Positions 55,001-62,790 of a stretch of DNA of 64,000 bases are shown one piece after another (the stretch's first letter is position 1; each line of letters begins with the position of its first letter). The notes beneath the pieces are model-generated. The model was not told the origin of the DNA, searched no databases, and saw nothing but the letters and a program-made list of their open reading frames with translations. A program made the position numbers and the translations under genes. This DNA is from Paludibacteraceae bacterium (GTDB taxonomy: Bacteria; Bacteroidota; Bacteroidia; Bacteroidales; Paludibacteraceae), in assembly GCA_017647145.1 (NCBI GenBank), contig JAGCLD010000007.1:62001-126000 (forward strand), in the 5' to 3' direction.

Positions 55001-55229
55001 GGCATGCGTTGCCGGAGGTCAAGACAGGATAGGTAGTACAATTAGCCGGTATGATTACGTCGGTAGAAGTATTGGGTACTCCTGCTGTCCAGTTACCGGC
55101 ATTATTCCAATCAGAAGACACTTTTCCGGTCCATGTGGTTTGTGCAGCGAGGTCTTGGCTGCTTATCAAGCCTACAAAACAAACACAGAAGAATAGGATG
55201 GTTATCTGTAAGAATTTTTTCATTCTCAA
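52005..55229 (-). CDS. Large T9SS-secreted surface protein, cassette B
   Basis: 1074 residues. The signal peptide (FLQITILFFCVCFVGLISSQ) ends near LAAQ. The N-terminal region opens TTWTGKVSSDWNNAGNWTAG and continues NACRNIYMEAGARMQNQHLL; it matches the cassette A protein closely for about 230 residues (shared RYVRITPPLKETYSGDFFT and RGNYGET). The centre (about 300-780) is different in the two proteins. The last 230 residues are again similar and end in a type A T9SS sorting domain (YTGTYVIKVG, then KLLVE). The pattern of conserved ends and variable middle suggests a scaffold carrying a changeable, possibly surface-exposed region. The function is unknown. Confidence 0.85.
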   Translation of the reverse strand: MRMKKFLQITILFFCVCFVGLISSQDLAAQTTWTGKVSSDWNNAGNWTAGVPNTSTDVIIPANCTTYPVLTSGNACRNIYMEAGARMQNQHLLTYTKAFVDISVNTNRYVRITPPLKETYSGDFFTKEQGGEWSEFTPAQYKPTDGPNGKNRIHPGGTYQSLFSETSTQRGNYGETAVSTFTSGWADPKNALNTKYKALQALDVWVDTKEDGVATFHFPSQETTYYYYDQNGKKQSFGETTPRTAESGRFVYDNAYANGVMDISMLRFEKPEQNVNMFALGNPAMAYLDIAAFLYINSSEQANTTPYVYRHNEQSLGRGNESILYYKDHTLYVIDNTSSQVTSSNEKYYVAPAHGFHVVNLPTEKLAGEYSCTYSCPEIKLYRRKYEYRFSWGYKWEWKFSHATVPASTESHTLTIKPNENNPSQVILINFAGKGTSINATVKPTDENHGTITIKNGTDISYVNNDWYNGNKNLYIYGSNSKSPVLTPTSTFSEGNYTQGAQYVFTGMPNESWQAERDCYDYYTQYATELNNNVVITYTITDKGQIDLALKNGFAIYNPELQSGDLSNVIKKKGYFDGDGYGVDDNNNTNRGNLVAWWVYNDMTGTQTRRTLPNELTEEVDFILPEALGTYTSDVKRAEKSVSIYYSLPDGVEANCKTYSNRTETFEADGTATITLLPVEGSYDQVDIFGFYPGSTESIKGKISKSGASYYLTIASRQLVKRNGGNQDYYFHADESGNLKDQLKLTWDVANKKWYTVTSESWSVQISYLNQDPKGDKQGFFWRTGTSAWPPYPTAVYLQKEPDTEQNVPTTYPEVTSLSLRFTPDMFKANPTITSGASLAPRRQGQKDTVASPIVNIRATGEGVSGNTLIVVDSTARNDYSMAEDAPLFDVQDYAFCLATLAGEQVVGVNVVSEPDIIPLYIQSQEQMLTLHFENIEALGGEVELYDAFMEDSVLITPGSCSVDIDLLDSEEAGRFFLRRRVSQAPTLPEGPATELPAVKETALQAWSPMKGVAVVHAGNTEKDAQIYVIDMNGRIVHQAPVVPLHTVRGLYTGTYVIKVGTPTDYQEVKLLVE

Positions 55230-55300
55230 TACATTACAAATTGATATACTTAATTAGTTTGCGAATGTCATTGTCATCTATAACAACAAACATAGAACAT

Positions 55301-55322
55301 GTGAAGAGTTTTTATTCTTCAC
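55301..55322 (-). terminator. Hairpin after the 118-residue gene, copy 2
   Basis: GTGAAG (55301-55306) pairs with CTTCAC (55317-55322), as at 113-138. It lies between the 118-residue gene and the large cargo gene and may stop or slow transcription. Confidence 0.4.
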
Positions 55323-55347
55323 CCTTGATAGAGGGGTATAAATAAAA

Positions 55348-55704
55348 TCAGTCGGAGCAAACGCGCAGACGAATGCGATGTGCTTCAGGACATGAGAAGA
55401 CACCATCAAAGATGCGTGAAGCGAGGGATGCCAATTGGCAAAGATTGTCCCTTAATGAGTTTATGTTGTCTTCCAGAAAATCGAATTTGCAGACGTATGT
55501 AGTGAATTTTTTATCACTTTCAGCTTTTGCGCCACCACCGGAGCTTGCCGCATTAACCGTTTCGTAACCGGCAGACTTCCATGATTTGAATTGCTCACGC
55601 ACTCCAAACATATCATCTTTCAGGCTTACAGAACCTGCAGCGGTAAAGATGTATATCAGCAGCCAATAAAAGCGTTTTAATATGGAAATAAAAATGCGTT
55701 CCAT
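55348..55704 (-). CDS. 118-residue protein of unknown family, copy 2
   Basis: Paralogue of 164-520 with the same length from the shared Met (MERIFISILKRFYWLLIYIF). It has the same conserved block DDMFGVREQFKSWKSAGYET and the same end FDGVFSCPEAHRIRLRVCSD. Differences cluster in residues 45-95 (SSGGGAKAESDKKFTTYVCK here). The longer frame to 55755 runs over the promoter and is rejected. It precedes the cassette B cargo gene by 118 bases on the same strand. I do not recognise the family. Confidence 0.72.
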   Translation of the reverse strand: MERIFISILKRFYWLLIYIFTAAGSVSLKDDMFGVREQFKSWKSAGYETVNAASSGGGAKAESDKKFTTYVCKFDFLEDNINSLRDNLCQLASLASRIFDGVFSCPEAHRIRLRVCSD

Positions 55705-55742
55705 CAATCGTTTTGCAATCTGCACAGATTTTGATTCGTGTG

Positions 55743-55773
55743 CAAAGTTACGCATATTTATCCAAAAGGCAAT
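55743..55773 (-). promoter_or_regulatory. Promoter of the 118-residue gene, copy 2
   Basis: On the minus strand ATTG, 19-base spacer (CCTTTTGGATAAATATGCG), TAACTTTG (55743-55750). It matches the copy 1 promoter in boxes and most of the spacer. Confidence 0.65.
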
Positions 55774-55870
55774 GTTTTTTCATGTTTTTTAACCTTAATA
55801 TTTGCCTATTTAATTGAATATTAATGTGGTTTGATTTTGGGTTTTTATTGCTGTCCGACAACAAACTTAT

Positions 55871-55922
55871 TCCTATCTTATTCCTATATAGTGGTCCCGG
55901 AGTGGTCCCGAGATGGTCGCGG
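55871..55922. repeat. 11-bp-period array 4 (long form)
   Basis: Cores TCCTA (55871, 55882), GGTCC (55893, 55904) and GGTCG (55915) follow every 11 bases, ending CGGGGAA. This is the same order as at 29120-29150 with one more copy of each of the first two cores. It lies about 165 bases upstream of the minus-strand 118-residue gene of cassette B. Confidence 0.8.
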
Positions 55923-55982
55923 GGAATGATAAGTCACCGCGCCACAAGGCAAAATGTGATTTGCTGATTTAGGTTGTCTGTG

Positions 55983-56021
55983 TAGGACGGCTTCGTTACC
56001 ATATCGTTACCACTCCGTTAT
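55983..56021. repeat. 11-bp-period array 5
   Basis: GTTAC at 55995 and 56006 and GTTAT at 56017 are spaced exactly 11 bases, with CCA conserved after each of the first two. TAGGA stands 12 bases before the first. The rest of 55705-56162 holds the promoter at 55743 and nothing else I can name. Confidence 0.7.
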
Positions 56022-56162
56022 CACCAAACAGGAATAAGATACAAAAACAGCTAAGATCCAAACAGCCAAATGATGTGTTAATCGACACGGAATAATTTCT
56101 AATAATAAAAAAGAGGGCACATCGTGCGTGATGTACCCTCTGAACTATTGGTCTTTGTGTCT

Positions 56163-57683
56163 TTATCGTCTGCTTCCGGATGAGCGAGTAGAGGTGGTAG
56201 TCTCTGTGCTACGGGAAGAACTTGAAGAGGTTGAAGCCGAACGCACTGAAGAGCTACTACTGCGTCTTACTGATGAGCTCGCCTTAACAGAAGACGAACC
56301 GGAGGTCATCGCCGCCTTTGATGCACTACTTGCTTTTTGAGGCGTAGAGGCAGTGCTTGATCTACGTGAGGAGGAAGTTGAAGATGTAGTCACTTTTGGC
56401 GCCGTGGTGGTAGAAACTGCCGTAGAGCTAGTTGTTCTGCGCGACGAACTTGACCCTGTTTCACTCTTAGTGGTAGTGCTTGTGGCAGGAGTGGAGCTCG
56501 TGCTTGTCCTGCGTGAGGTGGACGTACCGGTGGTTGTGGTAGTCACCTTGGGTGCCGTGGTGGCAGCACTACTGGTTGTTGTGCTTGTTCTTCTGGAAGT
56601 GCTTGACGTTGCTTCACTTTTCACCGTAGTACTTGTAGCCGGTGTGGAATCGGTTGAAGTTCTGCGCGAAGAAGAAGAGCCAGAAGTCGTGGTAGTCACT
56701 TTAGAAGCTGCAGTGCTTGACACACGACGTGAGGAGGACGAGGAGGACGACGAAGAGGAGGAAACCTCTTTTCTCACCGCATCTGTAGCTTTCACGGCCG
56801 TGCGACGTGTGTTTTCCACCTGAATATCCCTTGCATTTCTCACCTCTGTGTTACGACGGCTAAAACTTTCTTCCGGATGAGCAGTGGCATAGTCGTTGCG
56901 TGAAACCGTGTTGCGTATTCCTTCATAACGAGGACGGTAGTCATCGATGTAGTGATAGGTGTGATGATAGTTTTTGTTGTGTGCGTGAATGTGTTGGTGA
57001 TACACATTTACGTGTACGCAAGCGCGATGACGATAATACGACGGGAAATGACCCCAGTAGTAAGGCGAATGCCACACGCGGTAACTTGGTCCGTAGAACA
57101 CATTATAGATTACCGGCACATGTACATAAGTGGGGCGCAACACATAGGACGCACCATAGAGATAAGGATCTCCAATGATGGTTACGGTGTTGGTTGACCC
57201 ATAGCGTTCTACTTCAATGGTAGCCACATCTTGATAGACATTAGTGGCCAAAACCGCTTGAAGCACCACCAGGTGGGTGTATCCTTCTTGCACTTCCACA
57301 ACACGGAGATAGTCCACATAGCCATCTCGATTGAGGTCAAGGTTCGAAATTTGCGCGTCATAAGAGTTAATGCGTCTTTCAAAATCTTCCAAGGAAGAAG
57401 ACACACCAAATATGTTACCTACTGCTTGCAAATCAAGATTGTAACTAATATCTGAGCTGACTGCACTCACTGTGATGTTTTGCGTCACGGGAGCCACCGG
57501 ACGTGTAGTGACTTGTGTTACCACTTGGGTGGTGGGAACATAGGTGGTAGTGTGTACGTGTGTAGGCCTAGTGCTCACAGCAGCCGCTGTTCCTGCCACC
57601 AACAAAGCGCCACAACCGCTCATTGTCCCAAGCAATAAAACAGCCGCAAACAGCACCGAAATGTTAAATCTTACCATTTTCAT
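56163..57683 (-). CDS. Ser/Thr-rich lipoprotein with His/Tyr-rich segment
   Basis: 506 residues. The signal peptide ends in a lipobox (LLLGTMSGC, Cys near 24). About 70-175 form a compact region (FERRINSYDAQISNLDLNRD continuing GYVDYLRVVE). About 200-260 is dense in His, Tyr and Trp (YRVWHSPYYWGHFPSYYRHR), which may bind metal or pack as an aromatic sheet. From about 310 on, nearly all residues are Ser, Thr, Arg, Ala and Lys, with a 12-Ser run and about three imperfect 40-residue repeats around PKVTTTTTG, SRRTST and STPATSTT. Similar lipoproteins occur in Bacteroidota with unknown function. The start has a rare strong Shine-Dalgarno sequence. Confidence 0.75.
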   Translation of the reverse strand: MKMVRFNISVLFAAVLLLGTMSGCGALLVAGTAAAVSTRPTHVHTTTYVPTTQVVTQVTTRPVAPVTQNITVSAVSSDISYNLDLQAVGNIFGVSSSLEDFERRINSYDAQISNLDLNRDGYVDYLRVVEVQEGYTHLVVLQAVLATNVYQDVATIEVERYGSTNTVTIIGDPYLYGASYVLRPTYVHVPVIYNVFYGPSYRVWHSPYYWGHFPSYYRHRACVHVNVYHQHIHAHNKNYHHTYHYIDDYRPRYEGIRNTVSRNDYATAHPEESFSRRNTEVRNARDIQVENTRRTAVKATDAVRKEVSSSSSSSSSSSRRVSSTAASKVTTTTSGSSSSRRTSTDSTPATSTTVKSEATSSTSRRTSTTTSSAATTAPKVTTTTTGTSTSRRTSTSSTPATSTTTKSETGSSSSRRTTSSTAVSTTTAPKVTTSSTSSSRRSSTASTPQKASSASKAAMTSGSSSVKASSSVRRSSSSSVRSASTSSSSSRSTETTTSTRSSGSRR

Positions 57684-57696
57684 AATAACCTCCTTT
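57684..57696 (-). promoter_or_regulatory. Strong Shine-Dalgarno site of the Ser/Thr-rich lipoprotein
   Basis: Minus strand AAAAAGGAGGTTATTATG: GGAGG five bases before the ATG. Bacteroidota genes rarely use this signal, and most starts in this window lack it. Confidence 0.7.
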
Positions 57697-58045
57697 TTAT
57701 TTTGATTGTATTGTGTTAGTTGTTACGTTTTTCTTAGTAATGGGAAGTCAAATAGCATGCCACAATTACTACAGCAAGGCAAAGGTAGGAGGTTTGACGA
57801 AGATATGCAAGAAGAAAGCAAGAAAGAGGAAAGAACATCCACACAACATCGGCAGAACGCCCCACATCTTTCCGCGAGCAAAGCCACCACAGCTGGGGAT
57901 AACGTCAAATAATCCACAAAATCTGTTAAAGTGTGATACATCCCCTATAAATATAAGGAGTAATTTTGCCACGTTTTGTAGTGTGGCATTTTATACACAC
58001 CACCGAAGAAAAGAACAAAATTCAACCTTAAAATAATTATTTCAG
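57684..58045. other. Divergent intergenic region
   Basis: 362 bases between the Ser/Thr-rich lipoprotein (minus) and the IgGFc-type gene (plus). It holds the Shine-Dalgarno site above, a -7-like TAATTTTG at 57961-57968 for the plus strand, and a small hairpin TGCCAC/GTGGCA near 57967-57988. The small open frames in it have no coding character. Confidence 0.5.
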
Positions 58046-60655
58046 ATGAAAAAAGTTTTTTTAGCGTTCGCTTGTCTTGTAATGTGTCAAATGACATTTG
58101 CTAACAAGACAGACAATCAAACCACAGAAGGAACAGACTTCTGGGTGACATTCTTGAGAGCGGATGCGGATAGTCCCACCGTGCTATCATTGGCTATCTC
58201 AGCAAAAGAAGCAGCGGATGTGACCATCAGCAATCCTTACACCGGGTTTAACAAAACACTGCACGTGCCGGCAAACACCACTGTGATGGACACCATCAAC
58301 AGAGCGGATGCCTACTCCAGCGTGACCGGAAAAGTAACTGAAACTGCCATTCAAGTGTCGGCCACAGCACCGATATCTTTGTTCGCCTCCAACTATCGAG
58401 AAAAGTCAACAGAGGCGGCTAATATCTTGCCTACGGCTGCATTATTGGATGAGTATGTAATTTCTGCTTATCCTGCATCTGACCACGACGATGATGACAA
58501 ACCTCAAGGTACACACTTTGCAATTGTAGCTGCTGAGGATGACGTTGTAGTGGACTATGTATTGACTAACTCTGCTACAGCCGGAGGCAGTGGCGGCGGA
58601 GGTGTTGATGTAGGTGGCAGCGGCTCCGGAAGTGGTGGCGGAAATGGTGGCATCACCATCGGAATGCCCCAAAAACGTGCTGCAGCGGCCGACACACTAC
58701 AAACACCAACCTTGAAAAAAGGACAAGTGTGGTATGTGTGGACAGGATACAAAGACGGAACTGCGTCTGACCTCACCGGTAGTTACATCAAAGCACGCGA
58801 CGGAAAGAAGATCGCTGTGTTCATGGGCGACCCACACACAAACATTCCTCACGAAATACGCGACCGCGACCACTTGTACGAACAAGCCATGCCGACTGCA
58901 TACTGGGGAACATCCTTTGTTGTAACCGGCTCTATGCTACGCAACGGCGTGAAACGTAAATATGACATTTTGCGCGTGACGGCCTTAGATGACGGCACCG
59001 AATTGCGAGTTGACGGCGTGTTGCGACACACATTTGACTTTGCAAGCAATCCAAGCCGCACCTTTGAAATGAAAGTGGAAAATGCAGGTGTACACTACAT
59101 AGACGCCTCTTGTCCATGCCAACTCTACTTATACATGGTGAGCAACCGTGAAGACGGCAAGGATGCAAACGGCGAATGGCAAAATGGTGACCCCGCCATG
59201 GTATGGATTAATCCATTGGAACAACAAATCGAAGAAATTCAATTCGTTTCTTACCCTGTAATCGAGTCTGAAGCCGGTACATTGCCTGAACACTTTGTAA
59301 ACATTGTGACTGAAACTTCCAACACCGGCAGCATGACACTGGACGGAAACAGCATAGCCGGATGGCAAACGGTTCCTAATAAAGCAGAGTATTCTTATGT
59401 GCAATATTGGCTGGGCAACGGAAAGAAAGTGGGCAGCAGTTACGCTCCTGAAACACACGTACTGAAAGGAAACAAAGGCTTTATTGCTCACGCCTATGGT
59501 TATGGAGAAAAAGAAGCTTATGCTTATTCAGTGGGTGGAAAGACTGTACCTCTCGTATCATTCGTAGAAATCAATGGTGAGATATTCAGCGCCGGAGAGG
59601 AAGGAAAAGTGCTTTGCGGCGTGGACACTGTACACTTCAAACTAGACCTCTCTGCTCCGGTGGACAGTGTAAAATGGATCTTTGGTGACGGAAACGATAC
59701 CATCCAATATCCAACTGTCCCGGGCGAAGTGCAAGCCTACAAAGTGGATTACAAATATCCTGACTCTGACCTCTACAGAGCACAAGTGATATTGTGGCGC
59801 ACCACCTCCGGTCTGTGCCGTGGCGAATCTGCTGTGGATAGCATTCCTATCCCTGTAAACACACAACACTTGGCTGTGACCATCGACTCAATCTCTTCTT
59901 TAGTGTGTCCAAGTCTGAAGACCTTTAATGTTTACTACAGCCATCTGGGCGACCCACAAGCAGTGGACAATGTCTATGCTCAGTTTGACGCTGAAGCGCA
60001 AGCAGCCGGCTTCCCCGCTGAAATAGAAGTGCAATTTGACAACTCTGGTAGCAGTTATATGGCGGTTCCACTACCCGCTTCTGCCAAATCAGCTGAAGTA
60101 TATCATGCCGAATTGATTTTACACAACGACTGTATGAATGATACAGTAAACATAGATTTCCGCGTAAACTACAAAGCTGAAGATGTGATAGCACAACGCT
60201 GGAATGACGTATTAGGCGTGAAAAACAGCGCAACCAACGGTGGATTTGAGTTTATCGCATATCAATGGTATAAAGATTATCAACTCATGCCGGGCGAAAC
60301 AAATTCCTACATCTACCAAGCATTAGAAACGGCTTCTACTTATTATGTGGAATTAACCGACAAAAATGGCATGACCTTGTGCTCTTGCCCTATGTCACCT
60401 ATCAATGAAACTGCAGCCGACACCCCGGAACTGGACATCAAATTCCTACAAGAAGGTAGTGCAGCACAAGTGCAAGTGGCACAAAAAGCAGCCGCACAAG
60501 TGTATGATGTTATGGGACGATGCGTGAGCACACACACCTTAGAACCCGGAATCAACACCATCGATAACCCGGCTAATTCAGGGGTTTATGTTCTTAAAAT
60601 CATGTTTGAGGACATAAAAGATGTAAAAACATTAAGATTTATTGTGGAAAAATAA
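58046..60655 (+). CDS. IgGFc-binding-domain-type T9SS secreted protein
   Basis: 869 residues. The signal peptide (VFLAFACLVMCQMTFA) is followed by a region that starts TEGTDFWVTFLRADAD and continues ATAPISLFASNYREKSTEAA, then ILPTAALLDEYVISAY. This is the N-terminal pattern of the IgGFc_binding family found in large bacterial surface proteins. A Gly/Ser-rich insert lies near 180-210. PKD-like beta domains follow from about 500 (PVDSVKWIFGDGNDTIQYPT). The end is a type A T9SS sorting domain (VYDVMGRCVS, SGVYVLKI, RFIVEK). It is followed after 63 bases by an OmpA-family gene. A related gene starts at 63514. An adhesin or envelope-bound role is inferred. Confidence 0.83.
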   Translation: MKKVFLAFACLVMCQMTFANKTDNQTTEGTDFWVTFLRADADSPTVLSLAISAKEAADVTISNPYTGFNKTLHVPANTTVMDTINRADAYSSVTGKVTETAIQVSATAPISLFASNYREKSTEAANILPTAALLDEYVISAYPASDHDDDDKPQGTHFAIVAAEDDVVVDYVLTNSATAGGSGGGGVDVGGSGSGSGGGNGGITIGMPQKRAAAADTLQTPTLKKGQVWYVWTGYKDGTASDLTGSYIKARDGKKIAVFMGDPHTNIPHEIRDRDHLYEQAMPTAYWGTSFVVTGSMLRNGVKRKYDILRVTALDDGTELRVDGVLRHTFDFASNPSRTFEMKVENAGVHYIDASCPCQLYLYMVSNREDGKDANGEWQNGDPAMVWINPLEQQIEEIQFVSYPVIESEAGTLPEHFVNIVTETSNTGSMTLDGNSIAGWQTVPNKAEYSYVQYWLGNGKKVGSSYAPETHVLKGNKGFIAHAYGYGEKEAYAYSVGGKTVPLVSFVEINGEIFSAGEEGKVLCGVDTVHFKLDLSAPVDSVKWIFGDGNDTIQYPTVPGEVQAYKVDYKYPDSDLYRAQVILWRTTSGLCRGESAVDSIPIPVNTQHLAVTIDSISSLVCPSLKTFNVYYSHLGDPQAVDNVYAQFDAEAQAAGFPAEIEVQFDNSGSSYMAVPLPASAKSAEVYHAELILHNDCMNDTVNIDFRVNYKAEDVIAQRWNDVLGVKNSATNGGFEFIAYQWYKDYQLMPGETNSYIYQALETASTYYVELTDKNGMTLCSCPMSPINETAADTPELDIKFLQEGSAAQVQVAQKAAAQVYDVMGRCVSTHTLEPGINTIDNPANSGVYVLKIMFEDIKDVKTLRFIVEK

Positions 60656-60718
60656 AGAAATTTATGTAGCTTTGCCACCGTATAGTATGGCATCGCGTCA
60701 AATTACAAAACGAATTAC

Positions 60719-62401
60719 ATGAAAAGAACGTTTTTGATGAAGAAAATCAGCGTAGTGTTGATGATTGTTGGAACACTATGGACTGTGCAAGCGCAGAAAC
60801 CTACCCACTATGTAGGATTGTCTGCCAAATTAGGTTATTCAGCTATGCTGGATAATATGAATAAAATCGGTCTTGACACCACTTTCTATTCCGGAAAGAA
60901 CAGCGTGTTAGGAGGGGTGGCAACCGGATTAGACGCAACTTATGAGTTGCAAGTACAAAAATTCCGTTTCTACACCGGATTGAGTTTTGATTACCTTAAT
61001 GCTGCCACACGCATTGGTGATTTCACAGTGAATCGTGAATTGATTAACCCGGGTTATCCAATGTCTTATCAATACGATTACACCAAAATGAATGAAACGC
61101 GTAATGCGCTTTATTTGAGCTTGCCGGTGATGTTTGGTGCATACTTCAACAGATACTACTTCTTCGTGGGTCCTAAGGTAGGCATCAACCTGTACGGAAA
61201 CTACACCATGAAGTCAAAAGTATTGGGACAATACATCGACGACGAATTGATTGGTGACGGTCAAGGTGGATTGGGTGTAATGCCTAACCACGGAGCCGAC
61301 GAATACAAATGGAAAGAAGGCGCACAAAAGTTTAACTTCAACACCTTGAACTTGGCTGTAGCCGGAGAATTCGGTGTGAACTTGGACGAATGGTTGGCCG
61401 TAAAACCTAAACGCGGACAACGTCGTGGACGCAACTACAGAAAAACATTTAAAGAATCATTGCACTATCGCGCAGGAGTGTACTTTGAATATGGCGTGTT
61501 AAACATTAACAACTATGCAAAGAACTTGGCTGACGCTGACGCAAGAATCGCAAATGGCGCTAATACATCTGGCAACGACGTACCTGCATACGTAACCGGT
61601 GGCAACAAACCAACAGACATGGCCATGTCAACTCAATTGGGCACAAAAGCTGCAAGCAATGCCGCATTAAACCCATTGACTGTCGGAGCCAAATTTACCG
61701 TGTTGTATGAAATTCCAAAGAAAAAACCAAAACCACGTCCGAAGCCACAACCAAAACCAAAGCCACAACCAAAACCACAACCAAAACCGGTGGTAGTTCC
61801 ACCTCCTGTGATGAATGGTGTGTTAGTGGACGGAAAGACACAACGTCGTTTGAGCGATGTACAAATCCAATTCCTCGACTCAGAAGGCAATGTATTATTT
61901 GAAGGTCTAACCACCGAAGAAGGTACATTTGCAACCAAGTTGACTCCGGGTACCTACGGAGCATACATCAACAAACCGGGTTACTTACCTAACACCGACC
62001 AAGTTGTGTTCGTGAAAGACTCTGTTTACTTGATCTTGAATCCGCTGGAAGAAAAGAAAAAGATTGTTATCGAAAACTTGTTCTTCGCTACAGCTAAGAC
62101 CACAATCTTGCCAGAATCTGAACAAGCATTGGAAGACTTGTACTTCTTGATGGTTGATAATCCTAAATTGCGCATCAAGATTATTGGTCACACCGACAAC
62201 GTAGGTTCTGACGCAGCTAACCAAAAGCTCTCAGAAGGACGTGCTAAGTCTGTACGCGACAACATCATCGAACGCGGTGTAGAACGCTCACGTATCGAAT
62301 ATGAAGGTATGGGTGAACGCGAACCGGTGGCAACAAATGACACAGACGAAGGACGCGCTAAGAACCGTCGTGTAGAATTTGAAATCCTCTCAAACGAATA
62401 A
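60719..62401 (+). CDS. OmpA-family protein with beta-barrel, Pro/Lys linker and Cna-B-like domain
   Basis: 560 residues. The signal peptide (ISVVLMIVGTLWTVQA) is followed by a predicted outer-membrane beta-barrel of about 300 residues (YVGLSAKLGYSAMLDNMNKI; YLSLPVMFGAYFNRYYFFVG). A 30-residue Pro/Lys repeat linker (KPKPRPKPQPKPKPQPKP) crosses the periplasm. Then comes a carboxypeptidase-regulatory or Cna-B-like domain (GVLVDGKTQRRLSDVQIQFL). The C-terminal OmpA domain has the peptidoglycan-binding pattern (IIGHTDNVGSDAANQKLSEG and GRAKNRRVEFEIL). It should join the outer membrane to the cell wall. The IgGFc-type gene upstream is probably cotranscribed. A clear terminator follows. Confidence 0.9.
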   Translation: MKRTFLMKKISVVLMIVGTLWTVQAQKPTHYVGLSAKLGYSAMLDNMNKIGLDTTFYSGKNSVLGGVATGLDATYELQVQKFRFYTGLSFDYLNAATRIGDFTVNRELINPGYPMSYQYDYTKMNETRNALYLSLPVMFGAYFNRYYFFVGPKVGINLYGNYTMKSKVLGQYIDDELIGDGQGGLGVMPNHGADEYKWKEGAQKFNFNTLNLAVAGEFGVNLDEWLAVKPKRGQRRGRNYRKTFKESLHYRAGVYFEYGVLNINNYAKNLADADARIANGANTSGNDVPAYVTGGNKPTDMAMSTQLGTKAASNAALNPLTVGAKFTVLYEIPKKKPKPRPKPQPKPKPQPKPQPKPVVVPPPVMNGVLVDGKTQRRLSDVQIQFLDSEGNVLFEGLTTEEGTFATKLTPGTYGAYINKPGYLPNTDQVVFVKDSVYLILNPLEEKKKIVIENLFFATAKTTILPESEQALEDLYFLMVDNPKLRIKIIGHTDNVGSDAANQKLSEGRAKSVRDNIIERGVERSRIEYEGMGEREPVATNDTDEGRAKNRRVEFEILSNE

Positions 62402-62420
62402 GTTTGAATGAACCATAACA

Positions 62421-62454
62421 ATAAGGACCATCCGCTCAAGCAGATGGTCCTTAT
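62421..62454 (+). terminator. Terminator of the OmpA-family gene
   Basis: 12-bp stem ATAAGGACCATC (62421-62432) with GATGGTCCTTAT (62443-62454), followed by a T-rich run. Confidence 0.9.
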
Positions 62455-62561
62455 TCTTTTACCCCCCCCATTATCATAATAATAGAACAGACGAGGTGAC
62501 TTGCCACCAAAAGGACCAACCCAAGCAAGACCCAAAGCGCGGTTCTTATGAACGTAATGCA

Positions 62562-62790
62562 GTAGGGAAAATTGCGAGTAAGTGAGGGCAATAGAAAACT
62601 TGTTTTCTAATTGCCGAACGTGAGCAATTTATTCAAAATTGCGAGTAAGCGAGCGCAATGGAAAACTTGTTTTCTAATTGCCGAACGTGAGCAATTTATT
62701 CAAAATTGCATGTAAGCATTGTAGGGAAAATTGCGAGTAAGTGAGGGCAGAATCAAGCTTGCTTGAATTATGCCGAGCGAGAGCAATTTA
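62562..62790. repeat. Three tandem nested-hairpin repeats
   Basis: Copies at 62562-62632, 62636-62700 and 62721-62790. Each has an outer stem (AAATTGCGAGTAAG.GAG.GCA with TGCCGA.CG.GAGCAATTT) enclosing an inner stem. The inner stem is AGAAAACTTGTTTTCT or GAAAACTTGTTTTC in the first two and AATCAAGCTTGCTTGAATT in the third. The third form recurs inverted at 16985-17060. Confidence 0.8.

Noticed and set aside
50634-55755. Cassette B as part of an integrative element or prophage
   Set aside because: Apart from the RAYT there is no integrase, tRNA target or phage gene, and its counterpart cassette A lies in ordinary chromosomal context.
56353-56823. 156-residue frame rich in Val, Leu and Glu
   Set aside because: It is the complement of the Ser/Thr-rich repeats of the lipoprotein gene and has no independent start signals.
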